A stretch of 64,000 nucleotides of DNA from Thioclava sp. SK-1 (GTDB lineage Bacteria; Pseudomonadota; Alphaproteobacteria; Rhodobacterales; Rhodobacteraceae), in contig NZ_MDHA01000042.1 in NCBI RefSeq assembly GCF_001705665.1, positions 1 to 64,000 of the forward strand. Reading direction: 5' to 3'. The notes beneath the pieces were generated by a model that saw nothing but the letters and a program-made list of their open reading frames with translations, did not search any database and was not told where the DNA came from. Within the stretch, counting starts at the first letter, position 1; every line of letters starts with the position of its first letter. The position numbers and the translations under genes were made by a program. This document shows, piece by piece, positions 15,986 through 24,983 of this stretch.

Positions 15986-17649
15986 TCGACATGTCATTCA
16001 TTGAACTGAAGAATGTCTCCAAAAGCTTCGGCGACGGCGATGACGCCACCCATGTTCTAAAGAACGTCTCTTTGCAGGTGAATGAGGGCGAGTTCCTTGT
16101 GATCCTTGGCTTCTCCGGCACTGGCAAAACGACGCTGGTGAACCTGATTGCCGGTCTGGAAATGCCCAGCAGCGGGAAAGTCCTGTTTAAGGGCCAACCC
16201 GTGACCGGTCCCGGCCCCGAACGTGGGCTGGTGTTCCAAAGCTATGCGCTGATGCCGTGGCTGACAGTGCGCGGCAATATCGAACTTGCCGTGAACTCGG
16301 TCCATCTGAAGAAATCCAAGGCGGACCGTCAGGCGATTGTGGACGATGCGATCCGATTGGTGGGCCTTGGCCATGCCGTCGATCGCCGCCCCTCTGAACT
16401 GTCAGGGGGAATGCGCCAGCGGGTGTCGGTGGCTCGTGCGCTTGCGATGCAACCCGAAGTCCTGCTGATGGATGAACCCCTGTCGGCGTTGGACGCGTTG
16501 ACCCGTGGCAATGTCGCCGCCGAGATCGAACAGATCTGGGAAGCAGACCGCCGCACCGCGATCTTGATCACCAATGACGTGGATGAGGCCTTGGTGCTGG
16601 CCGACCGCATCGCCTGCCTGAACCCAGATGGCACATTGGGTCAGGTGTTTGATGTCAACTTGCCCCGGCCGCGCGATCGCTCTGGCTTTAACGACAACCC
16701 GGATTTCATCAGCCTGCGCTCGGCTGTGACGAAATATCTGATGGATGTGGGTATCACCGGTAAGGCAGAAGGCACCCGCCTGCTGCCCAATGTTACCCCG
16801 CGCCACGCCTTGCCCACCGCCTATGAAGACGCGGGCCGCAGCCTGAATGACGAAAAATACCTGCAATTCTCGCAGTTGCATAAAATCTATCCCACGCCCA
16901 AAGGCCCGCTGACCGTGGTTGAGGATGTGAACCTGGATATCCAGAAAGGTGAGTTCATCTCGCTTATTGGGCATTCTGGCTGCGGGAAATCCACCGTTTT
17001 GACGATGTGCGCGGGTCTGAACCCTATCTCAAAAGGGGCGATCAAGCTGGATGGCATCCACGTTGAGGGCGCAGATCCTGAACGCGCTGTGGTGTTCCAG
17101 TCACCCAACCTGTTCCCATGGCTGACCGCCAAGCAAAACGTGGCCATTGGTGTGGATAAGGTCTATCCCAAAGCGTCGCAGGCGGAACGCGAAGATGTCG
17201 TGGAATATTATCTGGAACGCGTGGGTCTTGCCGATAGCATGGATAAGGCGGCGTCCTCAATGTCGAACGGCATGAAGCAGCGGGTTGGTATCGCGCGCGC
17301 CTTTGCCCTGTCGCCCAAGCTGCTTTTGCTGGATGAACCCTTTGGGATGCTGGACAGCCTGACCCGGTGGGAATTGCAAGAAGTGCTGATGGAAGTGTGG
17401 TCGCGCACCAAAGTCACCGCGATCTGCGTCACCCATGATGTGGATGAGGCGATCCTGCTGGCCGACCGTGTTGTGATGATGACCAATGGTCCGCAGGCAA
17501 CAATCGGCAAAATCACCGATGTGAAATTGCCGCGCCCGCGCACCCGCAAGGCGCTGTTGGACCACCCCGATTACTATCATTACCGGCAAGAGGTTCTGGA
17601 CTTCTTGGAAGAATATGAACACGGCGCGCCCAAAAAGGACGCGGCCTGA
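15982..17649 (+). CDS. Fused nitrate ABC transporter ATPase NrtC-NrtD
   Basis: This 555-residue protein carries two complete ABC ATPase domains that energise nitrate uptake. Domain 1 has Walker A GFSGTGKTT (43-51), signature LSGGM (140-144), Walker B LLMDEP (161-166) and TND at the H-loop (Asn198 where His is usual). Domain 2 has Walker A GHSGCGKST (about 329-337), signature MSNGM (about 426-430), Walker B LLLDEP and a normal THD H-loop. Both deviations fall on the same composite ATP site. The start is GTG overlapping the nrtB stop; an ATG three codons on is equally possible. NrtC and NrtD are separate in cyanobacteria. Confidence 0.93.
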   Translation: MIDMSFIELKNVSKSFGDGDDATHVLKNVSLQVNEGEFLVILGFSGTGKTTLVNLIAGLEMPSSGKVLFKGQPVTGPGPERGLVFQSYALMPWLTVRGNIELAVNSVHLKKSKADRQAIVDDAIRLVGLGHAVDRRPSELSGGMRQRVSVARALAMQPEVLLMDEPLSALDALTRGNVAAEIEQIWEADRRTAILITNDVDEALVLADRIACLNPDGTLGQVFDVNLPRPRDRSGFNDNPDFISLRSAVTKYLMDVGITGKAEGTRLLPNVTPRHALPTAYEDAGRSLNDEKYLQFSQLHKIYPTPKGPLTVVEDVNLDIQKGEFISLIGHSGCGKSTVLTMCAGLNPISKGAIKLDGIHVEGADPERAVVFQSPNLFPWLTAKQNVAIGVDKVYPKASQAEREDVVEYYLERVGLADSMDKAASSMSNGMKQRVGIARAFALSPKLLLLDEPFGMLDSLTRWELQEVLMEVWSRTKVTAICVTHDVDEAILLADRVVMMTNGPQATIGKITDVKLPRPRTRKALLDHPDYYHYRQEVLDFLEEYEHGAPKKDAA

Positions 17650-18086
17650 TGACCCCTGAACAGATCGCGCATGTGCAAGACAGTTTCCGCCGTATCCAGC
17701 CGATGTCGGATACTGTTGCGACCGTCTTATATGCCGATCTGTTCACCCATTCCCCTAAGCTGAAACCCATGTTCACCGGCTTGGATATGGCCCATCAAGG
17801 ACAGCAATTGATGCGTGCGATCGGCCATGTCGTCGCCAATCTTTCCACACCGCAGGCAATCTGGCCAATGGCGCGGACAGTTGCGGTGCACCATGCAAAA
17901 TGCGGCGTAAATCCGGGCGATTACGATGTTTTCGGCACCGGTTTGCTACGCACACTGGATCGTGCATTGGGTGATGCCTTTACGCCAGAGGCGAAAACGG
18001 CTTGGATTGAGGCCTATTCAATGCTTGTGGGTGTTATGATCAAAGCGGCCTACCCTGTGCCGCATTATTACCAAGCCGCGGAGTAA
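17649..18086 (+). CDS. Single-domain globin in the nitrate operon
   Basis: The 145-residue protein is a bacterial haemoglobin of the flavohaemoglobin/Vitreoscilla type. It has the helix A-B start (MTPEQIAHVQDSFRRIQPMSDTVATVLYADLF), a proximal-His segment (VAVHHAKCGVNPGDYDVFG) and the G-H helices. There is no reductase domain. The ATG overlaps the nrtCD stop by one base, so it belongs to the operon. Such globins bind O2 and NO; detoxifying NO made during nitrate and nitrite turnover is a plausible but inferred role. Confidence 0.88.
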   Translation: MTPEQIAHVQDSFRRIQPMSDTVATVLYADLFTHSPKLKPMFTGLDMAHQGQQLMRAIGHVVANLSTPQAIWPMARTVAVHHAKCGVNPGDYDVFGTGLLRTLDRALGDAFTPEAKTAWIEAYSMLVGVMIKAAYPVPHYYQAAE

Positions 18087-18089
18087 ACG

Positions 18090-19328
18090 ATGAAAGAACG
18101 TCTTGTCATCATTGGTGCGGGCATGGCCTCTGGCCGTTTGTTGGATCATTTGATCGCGGAATGTCCCGACCGGTTCGATATCACAATATTCAATGCCGAA
18201 CCGCGCGGTTGCTATAACCGGATCATGCTTTCTCCTGTTTTGTCCGGGGAAAAGGCCTGGGAAGAAATCGTCACCCATGATGCGGCATTCTACGATACCC
18301 ATGGTGTCACCTGCCGCTTTGGCGAGACGGTCACTGCGATCGACACTGATGCCCAGCGCGTGACCGGTGAAAACGGCACCGTTGCTTATGATCAGTTGAT
18401 CTTTGCCACCGGATCACAGCCCTTCATCATCCCAATGCCCGGCCATGATTTGCAAGGTGTTCTGGCCTATCGCGATCTGGATGACACCAATAAAATGATC
18501 GCGGCCGCAAATGCAGGGGGCCGCGCCGTGGTGATCGGCGGCGGGCTGCTGGGGTTAGAGGCCGCAGCCGGGCTGCAATCACGCGGTATGGATGTGACCG
18601 TTGTACATTTGATGGATCACCTGATGGAACGGCAGCTGGATCCCACCGCCGGGCGCCTGTTGCAAAACGCGCTCGCTGCGCGTGGGATTAATGTGCTTTG
18701 TGGGGCCCAATCGGAAAAAATCCTGGGCGAAAATGGTCACGTGCGGGCACTTGCGTTGAAAGATGGCCGTGAATTGCCCTGCGATATTCTGGTGATGGCG
18801 GTGGGGATCCGGCCCAATGTTGGCCTGGCAAAGGCCACCGGGTTGGACTGCAATCGCGGTATCGTGGTGGATGCGTCGATGCGCAGCACAGTCCCGGCGG
18901 TCTCCGCGCTGGGCGAGTGTGTGGAACATGACGGACAGCTGTTCGGCCTTGTCGCGCCGCTTTATGATCAGGCCCGCGTTTTGGCGGATCGGTTGCAAGG
19001 CCGGGCGGCGGAATTTGTCGCGCAGGAATTGTCGACCAAGCTAAAGGTGACAGGCTGCGATCTGTTCTCGGCCGGGGATTTCGCTGACGACGCGGACCGC
19101 GAAGATATCATCCTGACCGATCCTCAAAATGCCAGCTACAAACGTTTGGTCGTGCAAGACAACCGGCTGATCGGCGCGGTGATCTATGGTGACACATCGG
19201 ATGCCAATTGGTTCTTTGGACTGATAAAAAACGGCACCGACATTGCGCAATTCCGCGATACATTGATTTTTGGCCCAGCCTATCAAGATGACGGCGCCAC
19301 CCCAGACCTGTGCGGCCTTGCCGCCTGA
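18090..19328 (+). CDS. FAD-dependent NAD(P)H oxidoreductase, likely electron donor to NasA
   Basis: The 412-residue protein has two Rossmann folds, for FAD (VIIGAGMASGRLLDHLI, residues 5-21) and NAD(P)H (VVIGGGLLGLEAAAGL, near 148), and resembles the N-terminal oxidoreductase part of NirB-type nitrite reductases and NasC-type donors. The sirohaem and [4Fe-4S] reductase domain of NirB is absent, so it cannot reduce nitrite itself. Its place just before nasA suggests it passes electrons to the [2Fe-2S] domain at the NasA C terminus. It starts at an ATG 3 bp after the globin stop. Confidence 0.88.
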   Translation: MKERLVIIGAGMASGRLLDHLIAECPDRFDITIFNAEPRGCYNRIMLSPVLSGEKAWEEIVTHDAAFYDTHGVTCRFGETVTAIDTDAQRVTGENGTVAYDQLIFATGSQPFIIPMPGHDLQGVLAYRDLDDTNKMIAAANAGGRAVVIGGGLLGLEAAAGLQSRGMDVTVVHLMDHLMERQLDPTAGRLLQNALAARGINVLCGAQSEKILGENGHVRALALKDGRELPCDILVMAVGIRPNVGLAKATGLDCNRGIVVDASMRSTVPAVSALGECVEHDGQLFGLVAPLYDQARVLADRLQGRAAEFVAQELSTKLKVTGCDLFSAGDFADDADREDIILTDPQNASYKRLVVQDNRLIGAVIYGDTSDANWFFGLIKNGTDIAQFRDTLIFGPAYQDDGATPDLCGLAA

Positions 19329-19340
19329 AGGAGAATGACC

Positions 19341-22007
19341 ATGAACGCCGAAGCCAAGCCCCAGCGCTCCGCCACAGCCCCCACGGTCACCCGAACAACC
19401 TGTGCCTATTGCGGCGTGGGCTGCGGTGTTCTGGTATCGCGCGACGCGGATGGGACCATCGCCGTAAAAGGTGACCCCGATCACCCGGCCAATTATGGCA
19501 GGCTATGTTCAAAAGGCACGGCGTTGGCGGAAACGCTGGGCATGGATGATCGCCTTCTGACCCCACAGATCCACGGGCAGCCCGCAGATTGGGATACAGC
19601 GCTGACCACCGTTGCTCAGGCGTTTCAGAACACGATCCGTACGCATGGCCCGAATTCGGTCGCGTTCTATGTTTCGGGACAGTTGCTGACCGAAGATTAC
19701 TATGTGGCCAATAAGCTGATGAAAGGGTTCATCGGCTCTGCCAATATTGATACCAATTCGCGCCTGTGCATGGCGTCATCGGTTGCAGGGCATCGCCGCG
19801 CCTTTGGCACCGACACCGTTCCCGGCCAATATGAGGATCTGGAGAGTGCCGATCTAATCGTGCTTACCGGGTCCAACCTGGCGTGGTGTCATCCGGTTTT
19901 GTTCCAACGGATTGTGGCTGCCAAAGCCGAAAACCCCAATATGAAGGTGGTTGTGATTGATCCGCGCCGCACAGCCAGCTGCGACTTGGCCGATCTGCAC
20001 CTGCCGATCGCCTCGGGCGGGGATGCGGCGCTGTTCAACGGACTTTTGGCTCAGATTGATCGACGCAACGCGGCAGATCCCAACTTTCTGAAACATGTGA
20101 ATGGCGCTGACGCGGCCATTGCAGCTGCCCATGAAAGCGACCTAGGCCTGACCGGCCTAAGCGATGATCAGCTGAACGCGTTTTATGATATGTGGATCGG
20201 CACACAGAAGGTCGTTACGGTTTACAGTCAGGGGATCAATCAAAGCTCCAGCGGGGCGGACAAGGTCAATGCGATCTTGAATTGTCACCTTGTCACGGGC
20301 CGTATCGGCACCCCCGGCTGTGGGCCGTTTTCCGTAACGGGTCAGCCGAATGCGATGGGCGGACGCGAAGTCGGCGGGCTGGCCAATATGCTGGCGTGCC
20401 ACTTGGATATTGAAAACCCTGACCACCGTGATGCTGTACAGGCCAGCTGGGACGCACCCGCCATGCCCGATGCGCCGGGGCTGAAGGCGGTGGATATGTT
20501 CCGCGCCGTGGCCGATGGGACGATCAAAGCGATCTGGATCATCCATACAAACCCCGTCGTGACCATGCCCGAGGCCGATAAAGTCCGCGACGCCTTGGCC
20601 AATTGCGATTTCGTGGCCGTCACGGACATCACCGCGCAAACCGATACCGCAAAGCTGGCAGATGTTGTGCTGCCCGCTGCCGCCTGGGGTGAGAAATCCG
20701 GCACTGTCACCAATTCCGACCGCACAATTTCGCGCCAACGTGCAATGCTGCCGACACCGGGACAATGCCGCGCCGATTGGAAAATCCTTGCAGATGTCGC
20801 ATCGAAAATGGGTTGGGGACAGCAGTTCGGCTGGACCTGTGAAGCCGAAATTTTTGCCGAATATGCGCGGTTATCCGGGGTTGCCGGGGCGCTGGGGTCG
20901 GATTTCGACATCTCGGATCTGAGTGATTTGACACCGGAAGGTTATGACGGGTTGGCGCCATTCGTCTGGCCGCGCAACGCCCGGAAATCCGGTGGCCGCT
21001 TCTTTGGTGACGGGAAATTCCACACGCCCGACGGTAAGGCGCGCATGCTGCCGATCACACCGCGCGCACCGGAATCGCGTAAATCACCGAAATACCCCTA
21101 TCGGCTGAATACCGGGCGGGTGCGCGACCAATGGCATACGATGACACGCACCGCCAAGGCGCCCCGGCTGAACCAGCATCTGGCAGAACCCTATCTGGAA
21201 ATTCATCCACAAGATGCCAAGGATCTGGGGATCAAACCTGCCCAGCTGGTGCAGATCACCTCACCCCATGGACGGGTGATATTGCGTGCCTTGCTGGCCG
21301 ATACGGTGCAGCGCGGCGATGTATTTGCCCCGATGCATTGGACAGGCCAAACCGCATCCCTGGCACGTGTCGATACGCTTGTCGCGGCCAATCCCGATCC
21401 CGTCTCCGGTCAGCCCGAAAGCAAGGCCAGCACCGTTGCACTTGCGCCGTTCCAACCAGCCTGGTTTGGCTATGCCGTTTGTGCAGACACGCAGATGCCT
21501 GCGCCCGATTGCACCTATTGGACCCGCCTGCGCAGCGCCAATGGGTGGCGAATGGAGCTGGCGGGCGAAGACATGCCCAACGATTGGGAAGCCTATGCTC
21601 GCGCCTTATTTGGCCTGCCCGACGCGCAGATCGCCAAGGTCACAGATACAGCGCGTGGCACAAGCCGGATCGCCTTCCACCATGACGGGCGCTTGCTGGC
21701 TGCGCTATTCGTTGGGCCGCAGCCGGTGGCAATTTCGCGCGGCCACATTAGCAGCCGCGTTGGTCAAGACCAGCCGGTGCGCGTTTTAGCAGGCCGCGCA
21801 GGGGCGGATCAACCCGACCCCGGCGCAACTGTCTGCGCCTGCCTTAATGTCGGCGTGAACCAGATCCGTAGCGCGATCGAAACCGGCGCCGCCCTTTCGG
21901 TTGCTGCGCTTGGCACAGCGCTGGGTGCGGGGACCTCTTGCGGTTCTTGCCGCCCCGAGCTAGCTATTTTGTTGAAAAAATTCGCCAAAGAAGAGGTGTC
22001 GGCATGA
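19341..22007 (+). CDS. nasA: Assimilatory nitrate reductase catalytic subunit NasA
   Basis: NasA reduces nitrate to nitrite in the cytoplasm with a bis-MGD molybdenum cofactor. The N terminus has the [4Fe-4S] motif CAYCGVGC followed by a fourth Cys in GRLCSKG. The molybdopterin oxidoreductase and dinucleotide-binding domains follow (TGRIGTPGCGPFSVTGQPNAMGGREVGG; FAPMHWTG). The last about 60 residues form a BFD-like [2Fe-2S] domain (CACLNVGV...TSCGSCRPE). AAGGAG lies 7 nt before the chosen ATG and only 1 nt before the in-frame ATG two codons earlier, so the later start (888 residues) is preferred. It overlaps cobA by four bases. Confidence 0.95.
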   Translation: MNAEAKPQRSATAPTVTRTTCAYCGVGCGVLVSRDADGTIAVKGDPDHPANYGRLCSKGTALAETLGMDDRLLTPQIHGQPADWDTALTTVAQAFQNTIRTHGPNSVAFYVSGQLLTEDYYVANKLMKGFIGSANIDTNSRLCMASSVAGHRRAFGTDTVPGQYEDLESADLIVLTGSNLAWCHPVLFQRIVAAKAENPNMKVVVIDPRRTASCDLADLHLPIASGGDAALFNGLLAQIDRRNAADPNFLKHVNGADAAIAAAHESDLGLTGLSDDQLNAFYDMWIGTQKVVTVYSQGINQSSSGADKVNAILNCHLVTGRIGTPGCGPFSVTGQPNAMGGREVGGLANMLACHLDIENPDHRDAVQASWDAPAMPDAPGLKAVDMFRAVADGTIKAIWIIHTNPVVTMPEADKVRDALANCDFVAVTDITAQTDTAKLADVVLPAAAWGEKSGTVTNSDRTISRQRAMLPTPGQCRADWKILADVASKMGWGQQFGWTCEAEIFAEYARLSGVAGALGSDFDISDLSDLTPEGYDGLAPFVWPRNARKSGGRFFGDGKFHTPDGKARMLPITPRAPESRKSPKYPYRLNTGRVRDQWHTMTRTAKAPRLNQHLAEPYLEIHPQDAKDLGIKPAQLVQITSPHGRVILRALLADTVQRGDVFAPMHWTGQTASLARVDTLVAANPDPVSGQPESKASTVALAPFQPAWFGYAVCADTQMPAPDCTYWTRLRSANGWRMELAGEDMPNDWEAYARALFGLPDAQIAKVTDTARGTSRIAFHHDGRLLAALFVGPQPVAISRGHISSRVGQDQPVRVLAGRAGADQPDPGATVCACLNVGVNQIRSAIETGAALSVAALGTALGAGTSCGSCRPELAILLKKFAKEEVSA

Positions 22008-22750
22008 CCGGTTCTATCGCTCTGGTCGGGGCTGGCCCCGGCGCCGCCGATCTGTTGACCCTGCGCGCGCTGAACCGAATTAAGGCCGCCGATGTGATCT
22101 ATTATGATCGGCTGATTGATCCACAGATTTTGGAATTTGCGAGGCCTGACACCGAACGCGTATTTACCGGCAAACATGTGGGCGCGCATAGCTGGCCGCA
22201 AGAGAGGATTTGCACCGTGATCGTGGCCGCAGCGCTGGCGGGAAAACGTGTTGTACGGTTGAAATCAGGCGATCCCGGTGTATTTGGACGCGCGACAGAA
22301 GAGCTGGACGCTGCGCGCGCACATGGGATTGAAATTGAGCTGGTGCCGGGTGTCACAGCCGCCTCTGCCGCTGCGGTCAGCCTTGGCCGTGCCTTGACTG
22401 AGCGCGGTCAGACCGATCATCTTGTCATCGCAACGGGCACATGCAAACCGGGTGATCCGCCCCCCGATTGGGCGGCGTTGATCCGCCCAGGCACTGTTCT
22501 GGCGCTGTATATGGCCGTGCGCGCCGCCCGCGATATGCGCGCAGCCCTTCTGGCAGCAGGCGTGCCCAGCAGCCTTGAAGTGCAGGCCGTATCCGAGGCC
22601 ACAACGCCCCGCGAACGCGCCATTACCACCACGCTGGCACACCTGCCCGAAGCGATGGAGACGGGTCGCATTTCCAACCCGGCAATTCTGTTTCTGCGTT
22701 GGCCAAAACAGGCGCAACCGGCACAGATCTTACCGCTTGTGGCAGAGTAA
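22004..22750 (+). CDS. cobA: Uroporphyrinogen-III C-methyltransferase (SUMT), sirohaem synthesis
   Basis: This enzyme methylates uroporphyrinogen III twice to precorrin-2, the first step to sirohaem and cobalamin. The 248-residue protein has the SUMT motifs VGAGPGAADLLTLRAL, YYDRLI and RLKSGDPGVFGRATEEL. The start overlaps the nasA stop (ATGA). Sirohaem is the cofactor of assimilatory nitrite reductase, which explains the gene's place in a nitrate operon, although no nitrite reductase is encoded nearby. Its TAA directly abuts the stop codon of the convergent flagellar gene. Confidence 0.93.
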   Translation: MTGSIALVGAGPGAADLLTLRALNRIKAADVIYYDRLIDPQILEFARPDTERVFTGKHVGAHSWPQERICTVIVAAALAGKRVVRLKSGDPGVFGRATEELDAARAHGIEIELVPGVTAASAAAVSLGRALTERGQTDHLVIATGTCKPGDPPPDWAALIRPGTVLALYMAVRAARDMRAALLAAGVPSSLEVQAVSEATTPRERAITTTLAHLPEAMETGRISNPAILFLRWPKQAQPAQILPLVAE

Positions 22751-23125
22751 TTACCGCGCCTTACGGATCGCATCGCGCTTCTTCTCCAACAGCTCTTTCT
22801 TGCGCAGCTTGGTCAGCACATCATGCTGTCCAACCCGATGCGCAGACGCCGCGCGCGCCTGTTCAACATCGGTTGACAGTTTCACCAGATCGGCATCAAT
22901 GCCCTTCACCTTGTTTCCGGCCCAATCCCGGTAGCGTTCAGACATTTTGACATCCGTTGCATCTTGCACCGGCAACAGCGCCGCCTGTTTGGCAGAAGCG
23001 TTCAGATCTTCTTGCTGTGACAACAACGCCGCCTGTTGCGCCCGCAACCGCGCAAGCTTTCCCAGTTCCACATCTTTCAGTGTTTCAGCAATGGCGATCA
23101 ATTGATCAAAGCGGTTTTTGCTCAT
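22751..23125 (-). CDS. FliJ-like coiled-coil protein downstream of flhB
   Basis: The 124-residue product is almost entirely helical, rich in Ala, Leu, Gln, Glu and Lys, with heptad-like spacing through residues 5-60 and 75-120. Sequence alone does not identify it. Position at the end of the flhA-fliR-flhB operon, overlapping flhB by four bases, with size and coiled-coil character, suggests a FliJ-type export chaperone or ATPase-stalk protein. No membrane segment or signal peptide is present. Confidence 0.6.
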   Translation of the reverse strand: MSKNRFDQLIAIAETLKDVELGKLARLRAQQAALLSQQEDLNASAKQAALLPVQDATDVKMSERYRDWAGNKVKGIDADLVKLSTDVEQARAASAHRVGQHDVLTKLRKKELLEKKRDAIRKAR

Positions 23126-24210
23126 GCGCCCATGCGCCCTTTTACACGTTGGCGCATTTTCTCGGCAAAGCGGATGGCAGCGGCAACGGCTTTATATTGC
23201 TCTGGCTGAACCTCTTGACCGATTTCCAATGTTGCGTGCAAGGCACGCGCCGTAGGTGGATCACGGTGAATCGGCACGTTGTTCTCCCCAGCGATTTCAC
23301 GGATACGCGCGGCAATTTCATCGACCCCTTTTGCCACGCAGATCGGTGCACGGCCCGAACCACGTTGCCATTTCAGCGCAACCGCATAATGGGTCGGGTT
23401 CACAATGATAACATCCGCAGTCGGCACATCCGTAAGCATCTGATTCATCGCCAGTTCGATACCGCGTTGACGGCGATGTTGCTTCATATGGGGATCACCC
23501 TCGGACTGCTTCATCTCATCCGTCATTTCTTTGCGCGACATTCTATTTTTACGCAAGAATTCAGCACGTTGCCACAGGTAGTCAACCGCACCCATAATGC
23601 CCGACAGCAAAACAACAATGGCAAGGAACTCTATAATCATCCGCATCAGATCCGCGCTGGCCATGATGACATCCACATGCTGGGTCATCAAAATGCGGTC
23701 CATCTGGCGCGACAGAAACAGCCCCAGGATCAATGAGATCAGCCCCAGCTTCACGAAACTTTTGCCAAATTCAAACAGCCCATTGCGCCCGAATTTTTGC
23801 TTGGCATTCGCGATCGGATTGATCCGGCTTAGCTTCATTTCCAGTTTTTCAGGGGCGAAGACCACGGCGCGCTGCACCTGCAACCCTGCCAGAACGGCGA
23901 TGATCGGAATGATAAAAATCGGCAGCAATGACGGTAAAACCTCAGCCAGAATACCGCCAATTACTGTGCTGGCCGGGCTGTTGACCTGCAAGGATAGATG
24001 ATCGGAATTGCCGATCAATGTCGCAAGCTTGCCGCCAAAATTTTGCACAATTCCGACACCCATCCCATAGGCGGCGATCAGAAATCCCGCATAGGATGCA
24101 GCCACGGTAATTTCCGCCGACTTGACCAGTTCACCACGTTTTCGCGCCTGGTCCAGCTTATGCTGGGTGGCTTCATATTCCTTTTCACCGCCTGCGTCGT
24201 CTTCGCTCAT
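23122..24210 (-). CDS. flhB: Flagellar export switch protein FlhB
   Basis: FlhB is the inner-membrane gate protein that switches export from rod/hook to filament substrates. The 362-residue protein has the N-terminal cytoplasmic motif EKEYEATQHKLDQARKRGELVKSAEI, four membrane segments and a cytoplasmic C-terminal domain with the self-cleavage site NPTH (IVNPTHYAVALKW). The stop overlaps the FliJ-like gene, and the start overlaps fliR by four bases. Confidence 0.96.
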   Translation of the reverse strand: MSEDDAGGEKEYEATQHKLDQARKRGELVKSAEITVAASYAGFLIAAYGMGVGIVQNFGGKLATLIGNSDHLSLQVNSPASTVIGGILAEVLPSLLPIFIIPIIAVLAGLQVQRAVVFAPEKLEMKLSRINPIANAKQKFGRNGLFEFGKSFVKLGLISLILGLFLSRQMDRILMTQHVDVIMASADLMRMIIEFLAIVVLLSGIMGAVDYLWQRAEFLRKNRMSRKEMTDEMKQSEGDPHMKQHRRQRGIELAMNQMLTDVPTADVIIVNPTHYAVALKWQRGSGRAPICVAKGVDEIAARIREIAGENNVPIHRDPPTARALHATLEIGQEVQPEQYKAVAAAIRFAEKMRQRVKGRMGA

Positions 24211-24983
24211 CGCATCACCGAATAGGGGTTATATAGGAATTCAGAAAGCGCACCGTGCCACATCATCAAACCAGAGGGCAGTGCGATGGCCAGCATGATC
24301 AACCCACCCAAGGTCAGCGCCGGCGCACCAACAAAGGCCACCATCAGCTGCGGCATGGCGCGGTTGATCGCCCCCAAAGCCACGTTATACACCACGCCGG
24401 CAATCACAAAGGGCGCCGCAATTGAAAACGCCAATTTAAAGGTTGTGGACACGCCTGCACTGCCCCAGCTGCGCACCAATTCAGGGTTTGGGAACTCTCC
24501 GAATGGGAAGGCATTATAAGAACCTATCAACAGCTCTACCATTTGCACATGCAGGCCCATATGCACCGCCACGGCAAAACCCGCCATGATCATCATATGG
24601 CCGATTGCGGGCTGCTGTTCCCCGATGGAGCCACCGAAAAGCTGCGACAAGGATGTCGCCTGCGCCGCGATTGTGCCAGCGGTTTGCAACGCCAAAACAA
24701 ACAGACGCAGCATGATTCCCATCAACAATCCCGCGGCCGTCTCCGGCAGCAGCGCCGCATAGGGAAAGCCATCGCCGATCTGCGGTGCAAGCTCTGGTGC
24801 GACAGAGGGCATGACAATAATGGTGAACGCCCCAGCAATGCCAAGACGGACCCGCATTGGCACCGCTTTTTCCCCAAATGCGGGCATCACGGCCGAGGCA
24901 GCGCCAACCCGAATAAACACGGTAAAGGCCATAAAGAACCCATAGCGCGTCAGATCCAACACTTCTGCCAGAAGCTCGGTCAT
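24207..24983 (-). CDS. fliR: Flagellar export apparatus protein FliR
   Basis: FliR is one of the membrane proteins forming the export gate with FliP and FliQ. The 258-residue protein has about six membrane segments and family blocks FTVFIRVGAASAVMPAFGEKAVPMRVRLGIA and FVIAGVVYNVALGAINRAMPQLMV. It overlaps flhA and flhB by four bases on each side, in the order flhA-fliR-flhB. Confidence 0.94.
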   Translation of the reverse strand: MTELLAEVLDLTRYGFFMAFTVFIRVGAASAVMPAFGEKAVPMRVRLGIAGAFTIIVMPSVAPELAPQIGDGFPYAALLPETAAGLLMGIMLRLFVLALQTAGTIAAQATSLSQLFGGSIGEQQPAIGHMMIMAGFAVAVHMGLHVQMVELLIGSYNAFPFGEFPNPELVRSWGSAGVSTTFKLAFSIAAPFVIAGVVYNVALGAINRAMPQLMVAFVGAPALTLGGLIMLAIALPSGLMMWHGALSEFLYNPYSVMR

